Under the pieces are notes generated by a model. It was not told the origin of the DNA. It saw only the letters and a list, made by a program, of their open reading frames with translations, and ran no database searches. The translations under genes were made by a program, and so were the position numbers. A stretch of 64,000 nt of DNA from Larimichthys crocea (taxonomy: Eukaryota; Chordata; Actinopteri; Sciaenidae): the NCBI RefSeq assembly GCF_000972845.2, contig NC_040011.1:28636806-28700805 (forward strand). The letters are read 5' to 3'. Below, in pieces: positions 32,501 to 45,007 of this stretch (the first letter of the stretch is position 1; each line of letters begins with the position of its first letter).

Positions 32501-35500
32501 TTCCAACACCGACGTCTCCCTTTGTGATAAACACCCCTAAAAACACAGAATGGGAAAGGTTAAGCCATAAATCATTAGCAAAAATGAATTTAATGTGACA
32601 ATATGTAGGAAATGATAGTGTATCTCCCTCCAATTCATAAAAGTGCACAAAGTCAGACATGGTATCTATTTCTTCCCCCGGATAGAAATATTGGATCTTC
32701 GGTTCATAACTAGAGGAGCTGGGCAGATGTCTTTTATCTTTTGCTACTGATTATGGGATATTTACTTCATATTGCCTTAAGTCACTCCAGAGCGTATCAA
32801 AGCCAGCCTTTTGTCCTTCATGAATACAACACATTATTTCAGCGATATATGAGAAAATGTCCTTAAGCCACAGGGATTTGGAAGTTTTTATTCTCACAAA
32901 TCCCAATAACACATTTGTTTCAACACATCGTATAGGATAAATCCCCAATAGTGTTCTAGTTTCTCACATTTCAAAAACATGTGTGATTGTTTTCATCTAC
33001 GTTTTATGTCTGGCCCACAGTTTTCAAATGCTGCCAGCAACAAGCCTTCTCTTGTCTAAATTTCAAACTTTGATGTCTCATTGATGTCGACGCCTGGATT
33101 TTTAATAATACTGTTTCTTTGTTCTTTTCTATTCAAAGTGTATTTTTCATCTAAATCCATGATTACTGGAACAATGACCGCTTTGTTAAAACAAACAGAC
33201 AAAAAAAAATGCTTTATGTGAGAACATCTGGGCCACGGAAGTATTTCGTCAGTATGTTGGCAAACCATCAACATGAAATGAAACTCTTTCCATCTCTTCT
33301 AGCTGTCTTTATTCACGCCTACTGAATGCTTTAAATTGCTCAATCAGTGCTTCTGCCGACGTACACTTGACTTTTCTCAGTCCTCATCAGGTGAAGATTC
33401 ATATGATTGCAGGTAACTGGAGCACTGATGGAGCAATCATTGGAGCTAATCCATTAGAGCGAGTTAGACGAACCGTACTGACCAATCAAAGAGGTGAAAA
33501 GCTCGGGGGCGGAGCTCCCAGCTGCCATGAAGGTTGCCCCAGCAACATCCTGACTGAGCTCGAGGTTCTGGAGGACAATTAGAGAGTTTAAAGAAGTTAA
33601 AGGACAGAAAATGATAAAGCTGGTGATATTATACATTTTTCTGACTATCAGCAAATCCTAAATCAATAGATTGATCTTACTGTGTCAAAAGCCTGATATA
33701 CTCCACTGTTTGTTTGTGTCAAGACATAAATGAGCTGTAGTTTAACTGGCTGATATGTTACTTTATTAAAATGAACATGAACACTGTTGGTCAATTTGAG
33801 TCAATCCTTGTATGCTGTATTAATCCGCAACTGAAAATAGTTCCCAACAAGTGCACTATTTTCTCCAGACTGTGCATTGTTTTCTACGACCAAATAATAC
33901 AGCTGTAGCTTGTTATTAAAGATTTATGTACTGATGTACTATAGCATTGCTGGTTAATGTCTTTGGAAGATTTGGAAGTAAACAAAATATACAGATGCTT
34001 TAGTAACATCCGGGGAACACAAAGACAACAACTATCAACTTGTAGACTCAAAACTGGTTGATATTATTTTCTGAAACATGATTTTAGTTCATACCTCTGA
34101 TACTTTTTCCAGTGATGGCACAAAGTAAACATCACACACAATGGCCAGCGCATGAAACATGTAGATTGCCTGTGAAATACAGGAGATACACGATTAGTCC
34201 CATGACCTATACATGTGTGTTTATTTGTGACTTGCAACAAAATGAAGCTTCTTTTATTTCAACTTGTGGCCAATACTCACACAGAGAACGTGAAGGAGTA
34301 CCGCTCCGTGTCTCCTCTGCTCCAGAGTGAAGATGTCTTCGGGAAAATCACTGACGGCTGGAGGAGAGATGGACAGAGAGCAATCCTTATGGTGTATGAC
34401 CACAACAACAAGTGGATTCATTGATTGATTGTGTCATTTGAGCTTTGAGGAGAGCCTTAGGTCCTCTAGGTGTACCAAGGTAAAAGCTGAAAGCTAAATG
34501 TGATAATGCTTTTGCTGTTGTTGCTTCTCAACTTGGGAAAAAACCTCCAGACATGTCAAATTAGTGCTCAAATCCTTTTTCTTTACCATAATGTTTACTT
34601 TGTGGGTTATATATATATACTTATTTCTCCTTGTGTTTTCTTGTGTAATATGTTTCTTCTTCATCTCTCCATTTTCTTCTTCCTGTTTGTAAAATCGGTT
34701 ATGAAATGTGTTTTACGAATAAAGTTTACTTGCTTGTCATTCATTGTCTTACTGTTGCCTTTGAGCTTTCCATTGATTGATAGAGAAAAATAAGCAGCAG
34801 ATTAATCAAGATTGAAAATAGTCCATATTTACAGCTCTATCCTAAACCTTCCATCACTTGTGTGTGCATGTATGAAATGTGTTTGCGTATTGCTTTGTTC
34901 GATGTGTGTCCTGCTGTATCCCCTAGCAACAAGGGCCAAGTAAGCTCGAGGTTAACATTTGACTAAACCTATTCAGTTGCATTATAATTGAGTTTTTCAC
35001 TCCTGTGATTTCATGCCAGCTACACTCATATTCATATTCATATTCATACTGACAACTCTTTTCCAAAGTCAAGTGAACCTTCAGAGGCATCTAATTTGGC
35101 CGTGTTTGTCAATGCATCACCATCTCCTCTCTCCAAATATAAAGGTATGTTTTGATAAACTGTACTGTTGTGCACCTGAGCTGATGACACGACACACTGC
35201 GGCATAAAAAAATTATTATGTGGCAGCGCAAAACAATAATCTGACAAGATACCTCCCAAGTGACTTCCCCCGCAAGGTTTTCTGATTGAGTTGTGAGTCA
35301 GGGTTTAAAAAACTGCCACTGAAGATAAAGGTCACAAACAAACAAGTGTGACAAAAGTGGATAAGATCCTGCACAGAGGCCACATTGTGCAGGCAACGCA
35401 TCACGTGTAGGGATGAAGATACAGATATGGTGTGGTATTTATGACAACCTGTCACATGATTTAGTTTTTTGTCTTCAAGAACAAGGTGGTGGTCTTGAAA

Positions 35501-36578
35501 ATAGCACTGACAGGAAGAAAATATTTTTGTAGACTTCAACTGTATTTTCCAGAGGCAGCTCCATATATGTAGCTCAATCTGTGTAGATCTCTTCATCTCA
35601 CATCAGACCATAAGATGTTGTCACTGTTTCTCTCTCTCTGTCTTTCGAACAGCCAAATAGATCCAATTATACACAAGCGGTGAGGGTACTGCTGATGAGA
35701 GGCTACTAATCAGCACGTCATTACGACAGGGCAGACACTTTGAACAGCTCCAGATGTACACACCATCAAACCACAAATTCAGCATTCAGTTCCCTAGCAA
35801 CCGAGTCCCCTCAAAGGCCTAACTGTGTTTAAACATCTAGGTGTGCAGAGTTTGAAGAAATGAAAGATGAGGTGCAGCGGTAGATCGATGCAAGGAGGAG
35901 ATAGACTTGGATTGAACAGATTAATACAGATGAGGCTGCACGATCTCACACTGCCCCGACACACAACACACTCACACACACTGGTGATACTAAGATTATC
36001 ACAATGACTTTAGATCAATTACTCCTTGAATATCCAAACACAAGCTTCCATCTAGAGCTGTTAATGGTTTTAAGGGTCCTCAGACCACCTTAACGTGCAC
36101 ACAAGTGAGTGTAATTTTTCTCTCCTGTCTCATACATACATGCACACATGTGAAAATGTCTCACCAGATTTAGAAATAGTCTCATTCTGGTTGTCCTTTA
36201 GCTGGATGATCTCTCTCTTGGATAAGATGTTATGATCCACAGTTGGTCCATGGGAGCCTAAAATGAGGGATTAACATATGAATACATACAGCAGACAGTG
36301 GTATGACTAATTATACTATATATGAGTGAAATACAGCAAGTTTAACATAACATTTATGAAACTTCTATCATATTTCTTTCGTCTGATGTGCAGCTGTAAT
36401 ACTGTAATATTACTGACGTAAAGGATTAGTTTAGTGGGGATGAAAATATGTAAGTGTCATGAGAAACACCTGTAACATCACTGAAGGAAAAGATCCAGGC
36501 GGCTGCGAGCAGACCGACTCCAGAGACGCAAAACCGCGGGAGGAGCCGCGTCTGCCTCGGTCTCCTCGGCGCCTTCAT
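26002..36578 (-). CDS. slc24a3: K+-dependent Na+/Ca2+ exchanger, NCKX3/4 type
   Basis: NCKX proteins export Ca2+ and K+ in exchange for Na+ at the plasma membrane. Exons (minus): 36470-36578, 36165-36257, 34281-34357, 34095-34169, 33483-33567, 32433-32536, 32267-32341, 31725-31750, 31565-31618, 31330-31466, 30873-31042, 28903-29170, 27352-27518, 27118-27232, 26771-26883, 26272-26337, 26002-26112; 1845 nt, 614 aa. Exon 1 encodes a basic start plus a hydrophobic signal-like helix ([18 protein letters not shown]). Alpha-repeat 1 has [20 protein letters not shown] and [15 protein letters not shown]; alpha-repeat 2 has [17 protein letters not shown] and [16 protein letters not shown], with the expected acidic residues. 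The cytosolic loop carries [17 protein letters not shown] and a run of Glu. Loop and APELFTS details favour SLC24A3 over SLC24A4. The C-terminus stops at SIGFERL, lacking the usual extra tail. Orthology to SLC24A3 proper is not certain. Confidence 0.88.
27264..27328. repeat. (GT)n microsatellite in an NCKX intron
   Basis: About 32 uninterrupted GT units between two exons of the exchanger gene. Confidence 0.97.
29530..29565. repeat. (GT)n microsatellite in an NCKX intron
   Basis: About 18 GT units in the 1.7-kb intron upstream of the acidic-loop exon. Confidence 0.95.
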
Positions 36579-37590
36579 CCCGCCAGCCGCGGCCGGATCT
36601 CCGCTCAGAACATGTCGCCGCCGCTGTGGGTCCTCCGCACACCAGCCCGTCGCTTTCAGACTGGATCAAACTGTCCTGTTGCTCTCTCTGTATCTCTTTT
36701 TAACCTCCGATTTATCGTCTTTCAGCTATTTTAGTTTTGGGCTCCATCCACGATACAGGAGGATGTTGGATAGGTTCGGCCTGACATCAGCATCCAGCAC
36801 CGGTCAGTCAGCACCAACGCAGCATCCACATCCACATCCACACGGTCAGAGCCCAGCAGAGACGCACAAGACAATGAATCATCAGCCAGCAGCTTTATAA
36901 AAAACACCCCTCGATCCAGATCATCCTCACATCCCTCCTGCCCTAAATATAATCCCCTCTTTATGATCTTCCGTCTGGGAGGAGGTGTTTTGCAGGAGTC
37001 ACAGACAAGACCACCAGGGAGCGCCTTCAGATGGGTGGGGCGACTGGAGAGACTGGCAAGACGGGAAGGCATGCATCCACTTTAACTGGAGCGTGTGATT
37101 CAAAATGTGAAAAGTATATAGCAACGTTTACAACGCTGTAGTGAAGCTTGGAGACCAACCTCCTGATGATGATAATAATAATGATGCTGATGATGATATG
37201 ATGGGTTAATCTGATTCAAAGTGTACAAAGTGACTGCTCGAAGCTATTTCTACAAACTGTCACTGTCATGGTGTAACTTGGCGTAGCGTTCAGGGGCCTG
37301 GTGAGGTCATCCATAGAAAATATAAGAATAAAGTTTTACAGCGGGAAATAAACAGTTTCCTGTAAAAGTTCACTTTAAAGCAACTTCTTTGTCATCTTAG
37401 TACAAAATGTCTTTTGTGCTTCAACAGGAGAAACAATTTCAACAAAACAAGTCTTGGCGTACATGGGCGTTTTAGTATTGTAGAGTTGAAATATAAATAT
37501 ATAATTTAAACAACCCATTTTAATTCACGTTGGTAATAATAATAATATTTTTTGATTGTACTGAGCATGAAGTTTTTCATGCAACATATC
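36579..37590. other. Upstream flank of the exchanger gene
   Basis: Presumed 5' UTR and promoter side of the minus-strand exchanger. A GC-rich stretch continues from its first exon. A GAT/AAT-rich imperfect repeat lies near 37160-37203. No gene is recognised. Confidence 0.45.
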
Positions 37591-37810
37591 GTGTCTGTGC
37601 AGGTTCTCTCCGGCTTCCTCCCACAGTCCCAAGACATGCATTTAACAGGTTAATTGGTGACTCTAAATTGGATGTAGGTGTGAATGTGAGTGGTTGTTTG
37701 TCTCTATGTGCCCTGTGATGAGCTGTATCACCCTAAGTCAGCTGAGCTAGGCTCCAGCCCCACCGTGACCCTGATGAAGATAAGCGGTTACAGATAATGG
37801 ATGGATGGAT
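37591..37810 (+). mobile_element. V-SINE/Mermaid-like dispersed repeat
   Basis: Contains GGCTTCCTCCCACAGTC, AAGACATGCA, a TGACTCTAAATTGG-type core, TGTGAATGTGAGTGGTTG and GATAAGCGGTTACAG, ending in ATGGATGGAT. The same order occurs at 41369-41677. The core resembles the Mermaid/V-SINE family of fish from general knowledge; the exact family is not settled. Confidence 0.6.
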
Positions 37811-37997
37811 ATCTCTCACTAACTCATGACGCTGTGACAGTGGGCCAACATGCACAAACTGACGCTAATGGAGTTTATTCATCATGAAATTTATTATTTT
37901 GAACCTGTGCTTGTACTGTTACAATGTAAGAATATCTTCAATGAAAAAGGAGCTTTAATAGTTTTCAAACTTGTAACATGTTTATAGGAGGTTTAGA

Positions 37998-40900
37998 TCA
38001 AAAAGGAGGTAAGGCCACGTAATGCAGGTTGCAGTAGGGCCATAATGCCATGGATAGACCTCTCCATGAGTTGTCAAACATGTCTTCACAGTTTGCTAAA
38101 GCCACAGTGCCCAAAACAAAGACAAGGAAGACAAACAGCGCAAATAGTCCTGCTAACTTGACCACTGTCCCCAGGACACCTTGACACCTTAACAAAAACA
38201 CAAGGATAATGAATGAGGAGATGCAAGGAGAAACACAACACATAAGCTATATAGAAGTTTGAAAATTCACAGAAGTACCAGAGCTGCTTTATGATGAAAA
38301 GTCAAGTACCTTTCAGTGTGAAGCTTTACTGCGAGACTCTGAGATTTCAGCAGCTCCTTGGCCTCGGTATCCTCCTGCAGAAGCAGTACAGACGTCACTA
38401 ATCTCATTTCTACATGTATCTACAGTCACAAAGCTGCTGTTTTTTTTAATCTGAGCTTTGTAGTGCCACACTCTAGTGCTCACTTGTGGAAGCACAGGAT
38501 GTAGGATCCATTTAGAAGATGAAGTTTGTGGCGCTGGTGAACGGTTTTGCTATATTGATATAAATGGGGAAAGAACTGAAGCAATGCAATTCAACAGGGC
38601 CGTGAATTACAGCATGAGAGTAGGATTTACTGCCAGAGTGTTGTCTGTATTGGTTTTTACTAGTTGTACCTAATAAACTATAAACTTAATGTATTTTATG
38701 TGCACTGAAGATAAAAAGTTTAAACATAGACAAACATTTTTAAGATCTGTGGAGTTGCTGGATTTCACTTCAGTTAAAGAGGCCAGCAGCTTAATTTCCT
38801 CTGCGAAGGACAAAGGTGGACTGGGCGATCCTTCCCTTTCTTCCATCAGGTCATTTAGATTAGCACTGGAAACAAACAGCAGAGATACAGTACAGCATGA
38901 GCGCAGACAGATTACTTCACTGTGTGTATCACAATAAGGATTCTGTGTGCAGTATTACAATGATGCCTGATCCTGTCTGTCCTCCAACTGATTCCTCAGC
39001 TTCTGATTTGTCAGCCTGAGATCCTGGAGCAGAGAAACAGCTCAGAACATGAAGACTTTATCTGACAGTGGTCTGTAGGTGAGTGAATACTGTGCTTGTA
39101 AACATGTGATGCTGGATATTTGTATATTTGTTTTAACTCATGTTTTCATTGCCCTCATAAGATTTATTAGCTAAAACTGTGAGAACAAAGTCCCTTTGGA
39201 GTTCAATGTGTTGCATTTCCATCTGAATACGAATTTACCTTTCTATCTTAGTTTAAAGAATTTATATGGTAAATAAGGAGTTACCTCATCTTCAAATTGT
39301 ATACAGCAGTGTCAAAATAAAGGTCTTAAAAGTCCAGTATGTCAGATTTAGGGGGCTCTTTTTACAGAATATGTCAGAAATAGAACATAACATGTATAAC
39401 TATCTTTTCATTAGTGCACTAATCAATGAAAATAATATATTTTTAATGTTTTTGTAACCTTAGAATGAGACTTTGATAGCCTACAGATGCTGCTCATTCT
39501 CTTCACAGAGTCTACAATGTTTACCTGCCATGTTTCTACACGAGGGCCAGAAAGGACAAACTAAACAGAATGAGTGTCTCCTCGCGTTAGGAGGGAGAGC
39601 GTGAGGTTAGGGGGTTGCAATCAGCAACCGTACAACTAGATGTCACTAAATCCTACACCCTGGTCCTTTGATGAATGAGTAACAAGTGGATGAGATTTAC
39701 CTGTGTTATGTTCAAATACTCGTCTTCTGTTTCCTTCATGTGCTTTATCTGCAGGGTTAGCTATTACAAACGCACACACAGGTAAATGTGATGTCGACAT
39801 AATGAAAGAACTGTCAAGATATTTACACAAAACTACAAAAAGAGATGCTTTGGTCACTCCCTTGTACTAATGTCTCTCCTGTCTTCCTACCTTATGAATA
39901 ACATCATCCCTATGCTGCAGCTCTATCTGATCCTCTTCTATTTCATGCTGAAAAAACACAAGAGTGATGACCAATGACTAATGCAAGCGCTGGTAGAATA
40001 CATGAAGAAAAAGTTAAATCCATGTTGTTACCTTGAGGGTTTGCTGTGTGGCCCTTAACTTGCTTAAGGTGATCTTGTCCTGTTCATCCTCCTGCTGGCT
40101 GCTCTTGAGCTGAAAAAGTCAAAATGGTGTTTAAAGGTCCAGCAGTGAGGCTGCAGATTGAAACCGAATGAATACCACTCGCCTCCGATACAGTGGCCAA
40201 AAACGAAACATGCTTCCTCTACCATAAAAGGCTCTTTTCGGGTAATTATACATGAATGAAAACAGGCATATGAATATTATATTGATTTTCAGTTATATGA
40301 GTTTGAATTTCAGAGCTCCCTGAACCTTACACACTGGACAATTTCTGTATCATTTCTAACTGAAAAGTAACAGACATCGTACCTCTGCAGATAGTTTCTT
40401 ATTTTGTTCCTTTAACACGGTGGATTCCTTCTCCTGTGTGAGAAGAGAGAACAGATATTTAAAATGAAATCATCCTATCGACTGTATAACTACAGCTGGG
40501 TTAACATATTAATGTTGTGTCATGATTGTGGTGGCAGAGATGAACTGAAATCAGTTTCACTAACTGTGAAAGGTAGTGAGTCTTGAAACTAATTGGATAT
40601 TGTTTATAATGTCGGAGGCTTTGGAGAAAAAAACAACATAAATGGGTGTTAATATGCTGTACAGTAATAAACCATAGTTGGCATCTTTCTGCTATATTAT
40701 GATTACAAATGTAAAAACTTGCGATCCATGATTTCTGATGAAATACATAATTTTAACAGGAATCTGAAACATTTTGGAGAGGAATTGTTGTTTTTCTTGG
40801 CAAAAATGCCTAAAAGGTAAAACGACTGACATAAAGTACAGTGTTATTGCATGGATTTGGACCTTAGATGCCATTGCATTGAGGATTAGAATACAGGAAA

Positions 40901-42333
40901 AGACAATTTAACACTAAAAAGTATGTGAAGTAAAAGAAAGTAAAGGATGAAGCATGACAGCGGCTTACGTGGTCTTAAAAGCACCATTTTCTCCATCTGA
41001 ACTTAATTCACAGTTATAGCTGGATACAATCAACAATGAATGCCAGCAACACTGGCTGACTGAAACACAATAACACTTCGGGCCTCCCCACCAATTTCTC
41101 AATCTTTTTTTCAATGCTTCTCTTTGCATCGAGCTCATCGGCCAGCAGGGTACTGATAGGTTCTGCTTCAACCTGCTGTGCTTCATTGACGAACTTCTCA
41201 AGACTGCAAACACACAAAAACATGCACAATCTCAACAAAAATATGAAATGAATAAAGACAAACAAAGGAATAATTGCAGTTAGTTACAATCAGTTAAAGG
41301 TAAGGACATAGGGCAAAAAGATGACATGTCTTGTCTTTTATTATTTAGCAGTGGCGAGTATTTAGCCAGGCGGCATGGTGTTACAATGGTTAGCACTGTC
41401 CCCTTGCAGCAATAAGGTTTGAACCTTTCTGTGTGAAGTTCGCCTGGTACTCCGATTTCCTCCCACAGTCCAAAAACATGCACTTAACAGGTTACTTGGT
41501 GACTCTAAATTGGACGTAGGTGTGAATGTGAGTGTGAGTGGTTGTTTGTCTATGTGGCCTGTGATGAGCTGGCGACTTCTCCAGGTTGTACCCTGCCAAT
41601 CAATCTAAGTCAACTGGCATAGGATCCTGCCCCACCGTGACCCTGATGAGGATAAGCGGTTACAGAAAATGCACGGCCATTAACCATCCAGAATTCTATT
41701 TTCTCATATAGTTCAACACAAACTTGAACAAGCATACATCCCCAGGTTTCAGTGGAAGGTAGAAGCATCGGTCAGTGATAGATAAAAAAGAAAAAAACCC
41801 CCAAAGTTTTGAGAGTCCAATGAAGCATATTAAGAGAATAAAATGTGGAACCTTGTGGTTGGTGTGCAGAGATTAAAAAAAAAAAAAAAAATGAAATTAT
41901 ATCATATACTGTGTTAGGTGAGCCAACAGCATGCTCGAGAAAGAAGAGACTGACTCTATCCAAGGCAGCAGGGAGATCAAACAGAATTATAGATTATTGA
42001 TCGCAGTGTTAAGTTTGATAGTCTGCTGATAAACACAGATACATGTGTGACTGCTTACTCTTTCAGTTGTTTTTTGAGTGTGGCATTCTCTGAGCGTAGC
42101 ATTGCCAATTCCTCATCTGCAACTTCCAGCCAGTGTCTCATCTGAGCGTTCAGGTCCCTCAGCATGTTCTGACTGTATTCCAGCTCAGCTATTTTCTCAA
42201 GCATCTCCTCTGATGTCCTACACACACACACACACACACACCAGAGAAAAAGCTTCATGCAGTGTAACTGTGTAACTCAACCAAGGATTTGTTCAGTGAC
42301 TATCACTCACTTATTTTCCTCTGCAACGTCCAT
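37998..42333 (-). CDS. Coiled-coil membrane protein with KASH-like tail, KASH5-like
   Basis: KASH proteins sit in the outer nuclear membrane, bind SUN proteins in the perinuclear space and link the nucleus or meiotic chromosomes to the cytoskeleton. Coding exons (minus): 42311-42333, 42059-42217, 41092-41203, 40383-40433, 40032-40109, 39891-39947, 39701-39760, 38959-39023, 38736-38865, 38310-38374, 37998-38187; 990 nt, 329 aa. A non-coding exon probably ends at 42973. Residues 1 to about 205 are coiled coil (AELEYSQNMLRDLNAQ.., EDEYLNITQDLRLTNQ..), resembling the human KASH5 coiled coil. A linker has SPPLSFAEEIKLLAS. A transmembrane helix lies at about 274-297, then a roughly 31-residue lumenal tail with NSWRGLSMALWPY and a PPF end. 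The EF-hand-like N-terminus of KASH5 is absent. LRMP/IRAG2 is the alternative. The exon-9 donor (GTTTGT) is weak. Confidence 0.62.
41369..41677 (+). mobile_element. V-SINE/Mermaid-like dispersed repeat in a KASH5-like intron
   Basis: Begins GGCGGCATGGTGTTACAATG, continues with GGTTAGCACTGTCCCC and the same core as the 37591 copy, and ends GATAAGCGGTTACAGAAAATG. This copy retains the 5' half missing from the other and lies antisense to the host gene. Confidence 0.65.
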
Positions 42334-43109
42334 CCTGATGGTTTGTTCCTCTGGTGCTGTTGAGTCCTCAAAAATGACCATAAAGATTACAGCTTTTTAG
42401 AATAAAGTTTTCATTTTTCAACACTTTGTATAGAGTATATACACAGACATGCAAGAAGTAAACAGACAAATTTAAATTAAAGGTGTTTATTTACTTCTTG
42501 CATGCCTGTGTTTACCTGCAATGAGATGTGCAAATATACTGAGACAGTAACAATAGTTTAGTCATTTTCATCCAGTCTTTTAAGGCTGATTTAACCTGAG
42601 ATTTAAGAAAATGTGAGATATTATGATTAATGTATCCTAGTTCATAAGGCTGAAAAACCCGCCTGCCCTTTATATTAGCATCTCTGAAAGCTAATTTGGC
42701 ATGCAGCCTGAGCTAACATTTTAAAAAGCCTTTTTTCTTTAAAGTAGCTAAATGTTATATTACTTTCCATAGCTGGAAGAATCGCGGTAACCTCAAAAAA
42801 TGCTTAAAAATGCAAATATGTGACATAATTTCATGTTTGACTGTTAGTTAACGCCTCTTGTTGCTGGCTAGCATAACGTTAACCAAAGCCAAAGGTTTAA
42901 CAAGTCCTAAGTTGAGCAATAATTACAAAATAAACTGCTTTAATTAATTAATTAACAACAAAAGTATCTTACCGGTGAGTAACTAGCAAACAATGAGCAG
43001 GAGGACAACAACTGTTCATAAACCAACCGCTAACTGAAGAATCTGTGTCGCCATGGAAACGGAGCATGTCATGCATACACCGCCCTCTTCTGGACTTTAC
43101 TTCTTTACT

Positions 43110-44256
43110 ACTTGATTTCCTTTTTAAATTATTTTTATTAACCCAGTTAAAACAACATATCCCAGTATGATTTTCCTCCCTTCTCTACATTTCCCACATT
43201 CTATTATACTTTTGAAACCACTGCTCCTGTCCTCCGCAACCCTGCCATCATCCCTCTCCCTTTCATATCCATGACATTCAGCCATCACATGCTCCACTGT
43301 CTCTCTCTCTCCCCACAGCTACATAGACCAGTTGGATGTTTTCCTATTATGTTGAGTGTGCTATTCAATCTATGTGCCCTATTCTTAGTCTGCTCATTGT
43401 CACCTGTTCCACTCTGAGACCTCCACAACACCCCACCTACTTCATCTTGTAGTTTATATAAATGTCTCCCCTTTTCCTGGATTTTCCAATATTGTTTCCA
43501 TTGATTAATTATTTCTTTCCATATTAAACTTTTCCCTTCTGCTTTTGATCATTTTACTTTCATTTCCACCTCCTCTTTCTTTGCTGCCTCCTTTGCCATT
43601 TGATCTGCTTTTTCATTCCCCTGTGTTCCTAAATGGGCTGGTACCCACATGAATGTTATTTCCCTCCCCTGCTGTGCTAATCTGGATGTTCTCAACATTA
43701 TTTCATATAATATTTCCCGATGTGTTTTTGCTGTTCTGTTTTTAATGCTTAAGAGTGATGAGATTGAATCGCTACATATGATTATCTTCCTATCCACCCT
43801 GTCCTCCACCCATTCTATTGCCAATACTATTGCACATAGTTCCACTGCATATACACTTAAATGATCTGAAGTTCTTTTTAATACTTTGCTATTATGACTA
43901 GGAACCACTACTGCTGCACGTGTTGCTCCTGTTTTTGGTTCTTTTGATCCATCTGTATATAAGTACATATATTCCCCATACTTTTCATCTATATAGTTAT
44001 AAAATTCTTGTACCAGGTCCACAGTTTTATTTCTTCTTTTAATGTCCCATATTTTTAGATCTACACTTGCTTCGTGTAACGTCCATTCGGGTATTGTTGT
44101 CCACAAAACTGTTGGGCTGACTTCTGTTTCCTTTATTTTTAGTTGCTCTACTCCTGTGTGTTCATTCATTAATCTGATTATTATAAAGGACATATTACAT
44201 ATCCACAAATGTAGGTTCACTGGTAAGAAGTCATTATCAGAGTTAAAGCAACACAT
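43110..44256 (-). mobile_element. 5'-truncated non-LTR retrotransposon with RNase H and CCHC-like motif
   Basis: A 235-codon frame at 43549-44256 encodes an RNase H fold. The expected acidic residues are all present: Asp in YLYTDGSKE, Glu in YAVELCAIVLAIEW, Asp in IICSDSISSLLS and Asp in GNEKADQMAKEA. Downstream, with small frame changes, a Cys-Ser-Cys..His..Cys cluster follows at about 43270-43320. An RNase H after the reverse transcriptase plus a cysteine cluster is typical of the I/Nimb group of LINEs, but the reverse transcriptase itself is absent, so the class is inferred. The element is a broken 3' remnant. Confidence 0.72.
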
Positions 44257-44805
44257 TTATTCAAGCTGATATTCTCTAAAACAATGAGCAAAAAATAAAT
44301 ATTAAAATTAAAAAAATATTTTTGTATATTCAAGCCCTCTAGTGTAAGATTGTAACATTAATATTATTCTTTTTATTTTATGTACTCTTTGGTACATGTT
44401 CTATACATGTAAATCATCTGTATTAATACAAATAAATGAATACATTCTGTTCTGATTCTATGAATCGTGATCACATTTAACGGCTAGTTTGAGAACATCT
44501 TTCCTCTTTATCAAATTCTTCTTCTTTTTATTATTAGTTAGTCTAATTCAGATTAAGATATTAAGATTAAATCATAAGATAGCAGACGGCGGAATAGAAT
44601 AATGCAGATGCTACCAGTGTCACAGAGTCCTGTTACTGTTGACTTATTCACTCACATTAATCCCACAACAGCAATCATTAGTTGTGGCGTGTGCGTAGAG
44701 GAAAATCATCAGGAATATGAATTAGTAGATTTTTTTATGTTGTTTTTTCAGTCAAGCGTGCATATTTAAAATAATCTGCATAATACATTTAAACTATTAC
44801 AATTT

Positions 44806-45007
44806 ACCTTTTTCCACAGCAGCCATTTTGACATGAACCAGTAGGGTCAACACAGGTGTTCATAATGACACTAATTAAGGTTCAGTGCCATTCAGGTTAG
44901 ACTGTAAAGTCTCTGCTGCTAAATGGAATTGAACATTAATTAGTATCACTGGAAACACCCGTGTTGACCCTACTGATTCATGTCAAAACGGCTGCTGTGA
45001 AAAAGGT
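44806..45007. mobile_element. Palindromic MITE, about 200 bp, with roughly 55-bp terminal inverted repeats
   Basis: The left arm begins ACCTTTTTCCACAGCAGCC and continues TTTTGACATGAACCAGTAGG. The right arm ends with the reverse complement (CTACTGATTCATGTCAAAAC, then GGCTGCTGTGAAAAAGGT). About five differences occur over some 55 bases. The centre is also partly self-complementary. No coding capacity; presumably mobilised by a DNA transposase elsewhere in the genome. Confidence 0.8.
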
